Shown here: positions 1 to 6,620 of the stretch, one piece after another | How the letters are laid out: every line of letters starts with the position of its first letter | How positions within the stretch are numbered: position 1 is the stretch's first letter | DNA from: Vulcanimicrobiota bacterium | GTDB lineage: Bacteria > Vulcanimicrobiota > Vulcanimicrobiia > Vulcanimicrobiales > Vulcanimicrobiaceae | Direction: 5' to 3' | DNA length: 12,414 bases | Assembly (NCBI GenBank): GCA_013043945.1 | Contig: JABEUW010000255.1 | Location: forward strand, 1-12,414 | Translations under genes and position numbers: made by a program | Notes under the pieces: model-generated | Database searches by the model: none | Told to the model about the DNA's origin: nothing | What the model saw: the letters and a program-made list of their open reading frames with translations, nothing else

Positions 1-71
1 CGCGCGCGGTCGAGTTGCTCGGCGGTTAAAATACCGCCGGCGGAGCCCATAACGCCGATCTGTATCTTCAT
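1..71 (-). CDS. LOG-family-like protein, N-terminal fragment (partial)
   Basis: Only the first 23 codons lie in the window; the gene runs off the left edge. Reading from the ATG at 71 gives MKIQIGVMGSAGG followed by a Leu-Thr-Ala-Glu-Gln helix. A short hydrophobic beta strand ending in a glycine-rich loop fits the start of a Rossmann-like nucleotide-binding fold. To me it resembles the LOG / TIGR00725 proteins (formerly 'possible lysine decarboxylase', now nucleoside-monophosphate phosphoribohydrolase type). Their diagnostic PGGxGT motif would lie outside the window, so this is recognition by resemblance only. It is divergent from the ETF oxidoreductase gene across 36 nt, so both promoters must be compact or overlap gene starts. 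No strong Shine-Dalgarno sequence is seen. Another Rossmann-fold enzyme is possible. Confidence 0.55.
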   Translation of the reverse strand, partial: MKIQIGVMGSAGGILTAEQLDRA

Positions 72-97
72 GTTCTCAGTCTTCGGCGCAAGAGTAC

Positions 98-101
98 GGA
101 G
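98..101 (+). promoter_or_regulatory. Shine-Dalgarno site (GGAG) for the ETF oxidoreductase GTG start
   Basis: GGAG ends 6 nt before the GTG at 108, a near-ideal spacing. The in-frame ATG at 126 has no comparable site upstream, so this element favours GTG as the start. Confidence 0.5.
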
Positions 102-107
102 AGCCCG

Positions 108-1784
108 GTGCCGAAGCAACCGCTCATGGCACAAGAACGCGATCGTCTCGATGTCGATGTCCTCTTCGTGGGCGCAGGGCCCGCCTCTCTCGCCGGCGCG
201 ATCCGGCTCGGCCAACTCGCCGCCGAACAGAAGCAAGCGCTCGAAATCCTCGTGATCGAAAAAGGCGGCGATATCGGCAGCCACGGCATCTCCGGCGCCG
301 TGATGGATCCCAAGGGGATCGCCGAATTACTGCCCGATTGGCTGCAGCGCGGCGCGCCGGTGGAATCCCCGGTCACCAGCGACGAGCTCTGGTTTTTCAC
401 TGCGAGCGGGAAGATCAAGGCGCCGTTTACGCCGCCACCGCTCAACAATCACGGCAAGTACGTCGCGAGCCTGCAGAAGATGGCGAAGTGGCTCGGCGAG
501 CAGGCCGAGGCCGCAGGCGCGCAGGTCTTCGCAGAGTTTCCCGGCCAGGAGCTACTCTGGGATGGCGACCGCGTCGTCGGCGTGCGCACCGGCGATAAAG
601 GCGTCGCGCACGACGGCACGCACAAAGCAAACTACGAGCCGGGCGCCGATATCTACGCGAAGGTCGTCGTGCTCGGCGAGGGCGTGCGCGGAACGCTCGC
701 CAAACAGGCGATCGCGAAGCTCCACCTCGATGCGGGGAAAGAACCGCAGGTCTATGCTGCGGGCGTCAAAGAGCTCTGGAAGCTCCCGGCCGGGCGCTTC
801 GCCGCCGGCTCCGTGATTCACACGCTCGGCTACCCGCTCGCGCCCGATACATTCGGCGGCGGCTTTATCTACGGAATGGCCGACGACGTGCTCGATATCG
901 GGCACGTCACCGGGCTCGACGCGAAGAATCCCACGAGCGATCCGCAGAACGAATTGCAGCGCATGAAGCAGCATCCGGCGATCGCCGCGTTGCTCGCCGA
1001 GGGCAAACTCATTCGTTATGGCGCGAAAGCGATTCCCGAAGGCGGCTTCTTCGCGATGCCGCGCCCCTACGCCGACGGTTTGCTGCTCACCGGCGATTCC
1101 GCCGGCTTCCTCAACGGCATGCGTTTGAAAGGCATCCATCTCGCGATCAAATCGGGAATGCTCGCGGCGGAGACGATCTTTGCCGCCGTGCAAGCCGATC
1201 GCTACGACGCGCAACAGCTCAGCGGCTTCGTCGAACGCTTCCAATCGTCGTGGGCGTACGAGGAGATGCGTTCGGCGCGTAACTTCCACCAAGGCTTCGA
1301 ACACGGTATGTGGGCGGGGATGTTCAACGCCGGGCTCTCGACGGTCACCGGCGGGCGCGCGTTCGGCTTCATCGATAAACTCGGTGCGGCTGCCGGGCAC
1401 GAACGGATGGAGAAGCGTGGGTATAAGCCCGATCCCTCGCCACGTGCGACGGTCGATAACGTGTTGACGTTCGATAAGCTCACCGACGTCTTTAATTCGG
1501 GGACGATGCACGACGAAGACCAGCCCTGCCACCTGCACGTCGCCGATACCAATATCTGTCGCGATCGCTGCACGGTTGAGTACGGCAACCCATGCGGGTA
1601 TTTCTGTCCGGCGGCGGTCTACGAACCGCTCTTCGAGAAAAAGGACGGCAAAGTCGAAGGGCGCCTGCAGATCAATTTCACAAATTGCGTGCATTGCAAG
1701 ACCTGCGATATCGCCGACCCCTATCAAATCATCACGTGGGTGCCGCCGCAGGGCGGCGAGGGCCCCGTCTACACGGGAATGTAG
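108..1784 (+). CDS. etfQO: Electron transfer flavoprotein:ubiquinone oxidoreductase (ETF-QO)
   Basis: A 558-residue protein that passes electrons from reduced electron-transferring flavoprotein to the membrane quinone pool, linking fatty-acid and amino-acid oxidation to respiration. An FAD-binding strand-loop (VGAGPAS, residues 21-27) opens the protein. The C-terminus carries the 4Fe-4S signature: FCPAAVYE with Cys500, then CVHCKTC with Cys527, Cys530 and Cys533, followed by the family-typical DPYQIITWVPPQGGEGP and a terminal GM. Length matches bacterial members of the family. The GTG start is chosen for its GGAG; ATG at 126 would remove 6 residues. Four extra cysteines (474, 484, 488, 496) lie just before the cluster and are absent from the mitochondrial protein as I recall it. 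It is the first gene of a run with thiO, only 3 nt downstream, so co-transcription is likely. No etfAB genes are in the window. Confidence 0.95.
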   Translation: MPKQPLMAQERDRLDVDVLFVGAGPASLAGAIRLGQLAAEQKQALEILVIEKGGDIGSHGISGAVMDPKGIAELLPDWLQRGAPVESPVTSDELWFFTASGKIKAPFTPPPLNNHGKYVASLQKMAKWLGEQAEAAGAQVFAEFPGQELLWDGDRVVGVRTGDKGVAHDGTHKANYEPGADIYAKVVVLGEGVRGTLAKQAIAKLHLDAGKEPQVYAAGVKELWKLPAGRFAAGSVIHTLGYPLAPDTFGGGFIYGMADDVLDIGHVTGLDAKNPTSDPQNELQRMKQHPAIAALLAEGKLIRYGAKAIPEGGFFAMPRPYADGLLLTGDSAGFLNGMRLKGIHLAIKSGMLAAETIFAAVQADRYDAQQLSGFVERFQSSWAYEEMRSARNFHQGFEHGMWAGMFNAGLSTVTGGRAFGFIDKLGAAAGHERMEKRGYKPDPSPRATVDNVLTFDKLTDVFNSGTMHDEDQPCHLHVADTNICRDRCTVEYGNPCGYFCPAAVYEPLFEKKDGKVEGRLQINFTNCVHCKTCDIADPYQIITWVPPQGGEGPVYTGM

Positions 1785-1787
1785 GCG

Positions 1788-2924
1788 ATGAATTCGTTGG
1801 AAGAGCGCGGCGAGATCGTCGTTATCGGTGCGGGGCTCATCGGCCTGAGCCTCGCATTCGAACTCCGTCGTCGCGGCGCGCGCGTCGCGGTCTTCGACCG
1901 TTTCGAGCCGGCGAAAGCGGCCTCGTGGGCGGCAGCGGGCATGCTCGCCGCGCGAACCGAGGAGATCGCCGACGAACCGATGCACGTGCTCTGCAACGAT
2001 GCGCTCGAAGGCTTTCCCGCGTTCGTCGAACGCGTGCGCGAAGCGAGTGCGATCGATCCGCAACTCCGTCGTGACGGTATCGTGCAGGCGGCGTTCGACG
2101 AAGCGGGGCTGACGCGGCTGCAAGCACGCGCGAGCGCGCTCGCCGCTGCGGGGGTCGGGCACACCCTGCTCGATGCGCGCGGTGCGCTGACGTTGGAACC
2201 GGCACTCGCGAGCAACGTTCTCGGCGCATTGCTCACACACGACGAAGGCAGCGTCGACAATCGTTTGCTCGGGCGCGCGCTGCTCGCCGCGCTCGCGCGC
2301 ATGCACGTGCAGGTGGCGACGAGCGAAGAGATCGAGCTGGAGTTCGATGCGCGCCGCGTCTGCGGCGTGCGCACCCGCTGGGGCTTTCGCCCCGCCGAGA
2401 TCGTCGTGAACGCCGCGGGTGCCTGGGCGCCGCACGTCGCCGGAGTTCCCGAGGAGTGTCGGCCGCCGGTCGAGCCGGTGAAGGGCGAGATGCTCGCGCT
2501 GGCGATGCCGCACGATTTCGTTCGCCATACCATGTGGCTCGGCGGTTGCTACGTCGTTCCGCGAACCGATGGACGCCTGCTCGTCGGTGCAACCGGCGAA
2601 CGCGTCGGTTTCGACCACCGCATTACGGCGGGTGGGCAGCGTCAACTCCTCGACCGGGTTCTCACCGGCGCGCCGAGCCTCGCCGGCTTTGCGCTGGTCG
2701 AACAGTGGTCGGGGTTGCGCCCCGGCACCCCCGACGAGCGCCCGATTCTCGGACGGACGCCGCGCGACGGATACCTGCTCGCGACCGGGCACTACCGCAA
2801 CGGCGTGCTGCTCTGCGCGCGAACCGCCGAACTGCTCGCCGACGAGATCGAGCGAGGCACGCCGGTCGATGCGGCGTTCACGCTCGCACGTTTTGCCGAG
2901 CACGAAGCCGGGATCGGCGCGTGA
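1788..2924 (+). CDS. thiO: Glycine oxidase ThiO (FAD-dependent, thiamine thiazole branch)
   Basis: A 378-residue flavoenzyme of the D-amino-acid-oxidase fold. ThiO oxidises glycine with O2 to dehydroglycine (iminoacetate) and H2O2; the imine is consumed by ThiG. The dinucleotide motif GAGLIG is at residues 14-19 and the ThiO-typical AASWAAAGMLA at 44-54. The C-terminal WSGLRPGTPDERPILG has Arg311 in the position expected to hold the substrate carboxylate, and GHYRNG (334-339) closes the FAD site. Length fits the family (about 370). The ATG lies 3 nt after the ETF-QO stop and no strong Shine-Dalgarno is visible, suggesting translation coupled to the upstream gene. The 3' end overlaps thiS by 4 nt. 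Choice of ThiO rather than radical ThiH implies an aerobic lifestyle. Another DAO-family amine oxidase is excluded in practice by the thiS-thiG context. Confidence 0.93.
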   Translation: MNSLEERGEIVVIGAGLIGLSLAFELRRRGARVAVFDRFEPAKAASWAAAGMLAARTEEIADEPMHVLCNDALEGFPAFVERVREASAIDPQLRRDGIVQAAFDEAGLTRLQARASALAAAGVGHTLLDARGALTLEPALASNVLGALLTHDEGSVDNRLLGRALLAALARMHVQVATSEEIELEFDARRVCGVRTRWGFRPAEIVVNAAGAWAPHVAGVPEECRPPVEPVKGEMLALAMPHDFVRHTMWLGGCYVVPRTDGRLLVGATGERVGFDHRITAGGQRQLLDRVLTGAPSLAGFALVEQWSGLRPGTPDERPILGRTPRDGYLLATGHYRNGVLLCARTAELLADEIERGTPVDAAFTLARFAEHEAGIGA

Positions 2925-3124
2925 AGCTCGAGATCAACGGCGAGAAGCGGGAACTGCCGGCCACGGAAGCGACGCTCGACGAAGTACTCGCCACGCTCGG
3001 CATCGAGGCACACGGCGTTGCGATCGCCTGTAACGATCGCGTCGTTCGGCGCGGGGAGTTCGCGCAGCAGCGCATCGCCGAGGGCGACCGCATCGAGATC
3101 GTCCGGGCGGTTGCGGGTGGGTAA
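2921..3124 (+). CDS. thiS: Sulfur carrier protein ThiS
   Basis: A 67-residue beta-grasp protein, the usual ThiS length, beginning MKLEINGEKREL and ending AVAGG. The C-terminal Gly66-Gly67 is the functional site: it is adenylylated by ThiF, converted to a thiocarboxylate, and delivers sulfur to ThiG. The opening 'short beta strand, NGE, Leu' pattern and the ACNDRVV... GDRIEIV segments are typical. The start is the GTG at 2921, whose last two bases are part of the thiO stop (GTGA overlap), the classic arrangement for re-initiation. Longer in-frame extensions upstream lie entirely inside thiO and are not credible. No thiF or other ThiS-activating enzyme is in the window, so that step must be encoded elsewhere. 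Confidence 0.95.
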   Translation: MKLEINGEKRELPATEATLDEVLATLGIEAHGVAIACNDRVVRRGEFAQQRIAEGDRIEIVRAVAGG

Positions 3125-3186
3125 GCGGCGGGGAGACGACCTTAGCGGGATGCAGGGCGCCGCGCACGGTGGAAGATAGGGCGGTG

Positions 3187-3981
3187 ATGCAGAGTTACGA
3201 GGATACCCCGCTCCGAATTGGAGCTTACGAATTCCGTTCGCGCTTGATCGTCGGCACGGGAAAGTATCCATCGATGGATGCGATGCAGGCGGCGCACGAA
3301 GCGAGCGGCGCGGAGATGGTGACGGTGGCGATCCGACGCATCGATCTCGGTGAGAAGGGCGGTTCGCTGCTCGACTATATCGATCGATCGAAGATGACGA
3401 TTCTACCGAATACCGCGGGCTGCTTCAACGCCCGTGAAGCGGTTGCCACCGCGCAACTCGCGCGCGAATTGCTCGAGACCGATCTCATCAAACTCGAAGT
3501 GATCGGGGATACGCAGACGCTTCATCCCGACACGCGCGAGACGTTGATCGCCGCCGAACAGCTCGTTGCCGATGGGTTTACCGTTCTGCCGTACATCGGC
3601 GACGATCCGGTTGCATGCGCGCAACTCGAAGCGCTCGGCTGCGCGGCCGTGATGCCGCTCGCCGCGCCGATTGGTAGCGGTTTGGGAATCTGCAATCCCT
3701 ATACCATTCGCATTATCAAAGAGCGCGCCGGCGTTCCGGTGATCGTCGACGCGGGCGTCGGCACCGCCTCCGATGCTGCGGTTGCGATGGAGTTGGGCGT
3801 CGATGCGCTGCTGATGAATACCGGCATCGCCGCCGCGCAGAACCCCGTTGCGATGGCCGAAGCGATGGCGCTCGCAACGCGCGCAGGCCGGCTCGCATTT
3901 CTCTCCGGGCGGATGGAGAAGCGGCTCTACGCCAACGCCTCGAGCCCGATGCAGGGGCTCATCGGCGCGCCGACCGCGTAA
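3187..3981 (+). CDS. thiG: Thiazole synthase ThiG
   Basis: A 264-residue TIM-barrel enzyme that joins 1-deoxy-D-xylulose 5-phosphate, dehydroglycine and ThiS-thiocarboxylate sulfur into the thiazole phosphate of thiamine. Recognisable blocks are SRLIVGTGKYPS near the N-terminus, ILPNTAGCFNAREAV, the active-site strand LIKLEVIGD with Lys102 as the expected Schiff-base lysine, the phosphate-binding PLAAPIGSGLGICNPY, and VDAGVGTASDAA followed by LMNTGIA. Length agrees with the family (about 256). I use the ATG at 3187 because AGGG at 3178-3181 is 5 nt upstream; the GTG at 3184 is one codon earlier and the GTG at 3169 would add six residues without a good ribosome site. The 62-nt gap after thiS shows no riboswitch motif I can identify. 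It is last in the ETF-QO/thi run, followed by palindromic repeats. Confidence 0.96.
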   Translation: MQSYEDTPLRIGAYEFRSRLIVGTGKYPSMDAMQAAHEASGAEMVTVAIRRIDLGEKGGSLLDYIDRSKMTILPNTAGCFNAREAVATAQLARELLETDLIKLEVIGDTQTLHPDTRETLIAAEQLVADGFTVLPYIGDDPVACAQLEALGCAAVMPLAAPIGSGLGICNPYTIRIIKERAGVPVIVDAGVGTASDAAVAMELGVDALLMNTGIAAAQNPVAMAEAMALATRAGRLAFLSGRMEKRLYANASSPMQGLIGAPTA

Positions 3982-3990
3982 CGTCGCTCG

Positions 3991-4032
3991 GTCATCCCGA
4001 GTAGCGCGCTAAAGCGCCCTACTCGGCGTGAC
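3991..4032. repeat. Palindromic repeat 1 / possible bidirectional terminator
   Basis: Two 19-nt arms (3991-4009 and 4014-4032) match at 16 of 19 positions as an inverted repeat around a TAAA loop, with ends GTCA...TGAC and a central CGAGTAG/CTACTCG. It starts 10 nt after the thiG stop, between convergent genes, so the transcript would form a long hairpin on either strand. No T-run follows, so intrinsic termination is only possible. Its layout resembles dispersed REP-like palindromes of bacterial genomes. Confidence 0.7.
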
Positions 4033-4041
4033 AATGTGCGG

Positions 4042-4078
4042 CATCTCGATACGCTGCCTTCGGCAGCTACTCGATGTG
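4042..4078. repeat. Palindromic repeat 2, diverged copy
   Basis: An imperfect inverted repeat of 17-nt arms (4042-4058 and 4062-4078, 12 of 17 matching) with a perfect 6-bp core GCTGCC/GGCAGC around a TTC loop. Its right side, GCTACTCGATGTGAC (4066-4080), matches the right end of repeat 1 in sequence and polarity, so the two look like diverged members of one family. Confidence 0.6.
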
Positions 4079-4086
4079 ACACGGCG

Positions 4087-4101
4087 GCTACTCGGCGCGA
4101 G
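4087..4101. repeat. Third half-copy of the palindrome, forming the methyltransferase 3' end
   Basis: GCTACTCGGCGCGAG matches the right end of repeat 1 (CCTACTCGGCGTGAC) at 12 of 15 positions, with ten identical bases in a row. It supplies the stop codon and last codons of the minus-strand methyltransferase. Confidence 0.45.
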
Positions 4102-4669
4102 AGAAGCGGCGCCTGGCGACGACGAACCAGTGAACCGCGCCGCGTAGCGGCGCGCTCGCGTGCGCCCATCCTCCGGCGATCGCGTCGACCTCGACTTCGC
4201 GGAGCTCCTCGATCGCGAAGAGCTCCTGTAGCGCGCTCCGCAGCCCCGCTTCATCGTAGTAGCTATGCACGACGCCGCGCTCGTCGCCGTCCGTCGGCGC
4301 GAAAGTCGCCGGGCCGAGTGCGGTTCCTTCGCCGAAGCGGGCATCTCGCTGCGAGCCGAAGGTCGCGAAGAGCGGCGCCCCGCCGTCGATCCCGCAAGCG
4401 ATTCCGGCGAGGAGTGTCGCAATCTCTTCGGGGGTGCCGTGCAGCAGTGCGTGCGTGGAGAGCGCCGCCGCCGCCCATTCCGCCGGGGCGAGCGCCGCGT
4501 CGAAATGCAGCACCTCGAGCCCGGCGGCCTCGAGCGCGCGATGGTTGCGCCCGCTCCCGTGCCCGATCTCGAGCACCCGCGCCCCACGCGGCAGGCGCGC
4601 GATCAGTTGGCGCGCGAGCGGGTGTGCGGCGCGCAAGATGTCGGCGAGATTTGCGGAAGAGTCGGTCAT
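4088..4669 (-). CDS. Class I SAM-dependent methyltransferase
   Basis: A 193-residue protein. Motif I, VLEIGHGSG at residues 32-40, is the glycine-rich S-adenosylmethionine loop; the next strand ends in an acidic residue (EVLHFDA, Asp57) expected to hold the ribose hydroxyls. The rest is compatible with a small cytosolic Rossmann-fold methyltransferase, but no substrate-specific motif is recognisable, so the substrate is unknown. The start is set at the ATG at 4669 (MTDSSANLADIL), which fits family length; an in-frame ATG at 4687 and a longer reading to 4741 would run into the divergent gene. No strong Shine-Dalgarno is seen. Its start codon overlaps that of the channel gene on the other strand. 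It ends within a copy of the local palindromic repeat, so the final residues (FSRAE) may derive from the repeat. Confidence 0.8.
   Translation of the reverse strand: MTDSSANLADILRAAHPLARQLIARLPRGARVLEIGHGSGRNHRALEAAGLEVLHFDAALAPAEWAAAALSTHALLHGTPEEIATLLAGIACGIDGGAPLFATFGSQRDARFGEGTALGPATFAPTDGDERGVVHSYYDEAGLRSALQELFAIEELREVEVDAIAGGWAHASAPLRGAVHWFVVARRRFSRAE
4655..4661 (+). promoter_or_regulatory. Shine-Dalgarno site (GGAAGAG) for the channel gene
   Basis: GGAAGAG ends 6 nt before the ATG at 4668 and fixes the start there. It lies inside the first codons of the antisense methyltransferase gene. Confidence 0.5.
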
Positions 4670-6620
4670 GCTAGCCGAAGCGCTCATTATCGTTGTGGGC
4701 GGCGATGACCTCGCATATGAAGTCTGCGCGGAGATTCTCAAAACGCGCGGGCATGAGGTTGCGCTCGTTTGGAAGCACGACGACGAACGTGCCGATCGGC
4801 GCTTTACGCAGATGGCGGAGCGGCTCGCCGAGCAATACGGCGAGAACTTTCGGCTCGTTCACGCCGACGCGACCGACGGCGACGCTCTGCGTCAGGCCGG
4901 CCTCAAGGAAAAAGACGACCCGAATCTCGGGCATCGCTTTTTTGCGCTCGTGGCGGTCTCCCCGAGCGATCGTCTCAATCTTCGCATCGCCCTGGCCGCC
5001 CGCGATATCAACGATAGCGTGCGCGTCACCATTCGGCAGTTCAACCCGTTGCTCGGGCAAAAAATACAGGAAGGGCTGCGCCAAAACTGCACCGCGATCT
5101 CGCCTGCGGCCCATGCTGCCGCGACCTACGCCGCCGCAGCGATCGATCCGGCTTGCCGCTACGCGATGCCGTTTCCAACCTTGGAGACGCTCGCCGAACG
5201 TCGCTCGCGTCCGCAATCGAGTATGAACGAGGGCGACGAGGTCGGCGAGATGCGCACCTCGGGGCTCTTTGGGTTCTCCGAGCGAACCGCCGCGGAGTTC
5301 GGCATCGTCGGGCTCAACGTCGAACAGGCGGAACGGCGCATCAACGCGCGCATCGTCTCGATAAACGGGGCGTATCCCTATCTCTGCGCCGGCGATTCTT
5401 CCGTGTCCGACTCCGAGCTCATCGCACGGAAACTCAAAGGCGAAGATCATCTCGTCGTCTTCGGCGCGATGCGCGCGCTCAAACGCAGTACTGCCGAGTT
5501 TCGCGAACGGCGTCCGTGGCGCCTGAGCGAGCGATTACAAGGAGCGTTCAACGATATTGCAACCGGTATACGGCGTACCGAACCGATATTGCGCGCCGTT
5601 ACGATGGTAAGCCTTGGACTCTTCGTCTGCTTTTCGATATTTTTCAGCATCGTTTTGAAATTGACTCCGCTCGTTGCCGTCTACTACGTCGTGACGACGA
5701 TGACGACCGTCGGCTACGGCGATATTACGCCGTGTGCGAATTGCACCACCGGCCCGTTAGCCATGCCGACGGTCGTCGCGCTCTTCGTCTCCATGTTTGC
5801 GATGTTGACGGGCATTTTTGTATTCGCGGTCTTTACCGCCACGATCACCTCGACGCTTAACGCGGCGCAGGTACGGCGCTTGCGCGGCCTACGGCAGATC
5901 CATCGCTCGGGGCACGTCATCGTTTGCGGCTCAGGGAACGTTGGATCGTTAGTGATCGATTATCTCCGCGAGCTCGGCGAAGAGGTCGTGGTGATCGAGA
6001 AGAACCCCGACACGATGCTTGTCGAACTGGCGCGCGATCACAAAGTCGATCTGTTGACCGGCGACGTTACCAACGACGAAACGATCGCCTTCAGCTCCCC
6101 CGAGCGCGCGAAGGCACTCGTCGGCGTGACCAATAGCGATACCGGCAATCTCGAAGCCGCGTTAGGTGCGCGCTCGCGCTCGCCGGCCGAATCGCCGTTG
6201 CACGTGGTGTTGCGCGTCGACGACCGTGCGTTTGGAGAATCGATTCAGCGCCACTTCGGCATTGCGTCGTTCTCGACGAGCGAATTAACCGCAGCGACGA
6301 TCGCCGGGCTCGCCCGGTTCGAATCGACGCGCGGGCGTTTTCAGGTGCCGCGCCCCGGCGGTGATGGGCTCGCAACCTATCAACTTGCCGAGCGGCTTCA
6401 GGGCGAGGAGAACCTCCCCCCGCCCTCGCCGCCCGACCTTGTGGCGCGGGGTGAATCGGTCCGGTGGATACCGCTTTTTGTCTGGAGAGAGTCCGCTCGC
6501 GGCAAGGGAATGGCACTCTCCATCCACAACTTTCGCGGGGAGGTCGAACCGGGCGACCGGCTCCTCTTCATGGTACCCCTCGATCAGTTTGTCGTAGGGG
6601 CAGGAAAGGATAGTGCATGA
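4668..6620 (+). CDS. Potassium channel with RCK (TrkA-N) domains before and after a 2-TM pore
   Basis: A 650-residue membrane protein, probably a ligand-gated K+ channel. An N-terminal RCK-like domain (from residue 5) begins LIIVVGGDDLAYEV: the fold signature is there but the GxGxxG triad is degenerate (GGDD). One transmembrane helix spans about 310-330, then a pore helix and the K+ filter TTMTTVGYGD, with T-V-G-Y-G-D at 347-352. A second helix spans about 369-392. After a basic linker comes a second RCK domain with an intact nucleotide motif GSGNVG (421-426) and acidic VVIEKNPD. A TrkA-C-like end (WRESARGKGMALSIHNF... GDRLLFMVP) closes the protein. Start at ATG 4668, with GGAAGAG upstream. 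Two RCK domains per chain would let a tetramer build an eight-domain gating ring. It overlaps bcp by 4 nt (ATGA). Ligand unknown. Confidence 0.9.
   Translation: MLAEALIIVVGGDDLAYEVCAEILKTRGHEVALVWKHDDERADRRFTQMAERLAEQYGENFRLVHADATDGDALRQAGLKEKDDPNLGHRFFALVAVSPSDRLNLRIALAARDINDSVRVTIRQFNPLLGQKIQEGLRQNCTAISPAAHAAATYAAAAIDPACRYAMPFPTLETLAERRSRPQSSMNEGDEVGEMRTSGLFGFSERTAAEFGIVGLNVEQAERRINARIVSINGAYPYLCAGDSSVSDSELIARKLKGEDHLVVFGAMRALKRSTAEFRERRPWRLSERLQGAFNDIATGIRRTEPILRAVTMVSLGLFVCFSIFFSIVLKLTPLVAVYYVVTTMTTVGYGDITPCANCTTGPLAMPTVVALFVSMFAMLTGIFVFAVFTATITSTLNAAQVRRLRGLRQIHRSGHVIVCGSGNVGSLVIDYLRELGEEVVVIEKNPDTMLVELARDHKVDLLTGDVTNDETIAFSSPERAKALVGVTNSDTGNLEAALGARSRSPAESPLHVVLRVDDRAFGESIQRHFGIASFSTSELTAATIAGLARFESTRGRFQVPRPGGDGLATYQLAERLQGEENLPPPSPPDLVARGESVRWIPLFVWRESARGKGMALSIHNFRGEVEPGDRLLFMVPLDQFVVGAGKDSA
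6602..6610 (+). promoter_or_regulatory. Shine-Dalgarno site (AGGAAAGGA) for bcp
   Basis: A purine-rich site 6 nt before the bcp ATG at 6617, inside the last codons of the channel gene. It indicates independent loading or re-initiation at the ATGA overlap. Confidence 0.5.

Noticed and set aside
552..2903. A 783-codon open frame on the minus strand across ETF-QO, thiO and the start of thiS
   Set aside because: It lies antisense to three clear genes, its composition is Arg/His/Ala-rich without any family motif, and such long antisense frames are expected in high-GC DNA.
3169..3186. GTG at 3169 as the thiG start
   Set aside because: The six added residues are not family-like and the ATG at 3187 has a better-placed AGGG.
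3125..3186. Possible TPP riboswitch or thi leader between thiS and thiG, or before ETF-QO
   Set aside because: I could not find the conserved CTGAGA and ACCTGA elements of the thi box in this gap or in 72-107, and 62 nt is too short for the full element.
4434..4667. Upstream extension of the channel gene by 78 codons
   Set aside because: The extension is Arg/Ser-rich, antisense to the methyltransferase SAM motif, and there is a good ribosome site just before the ATG at 4668.
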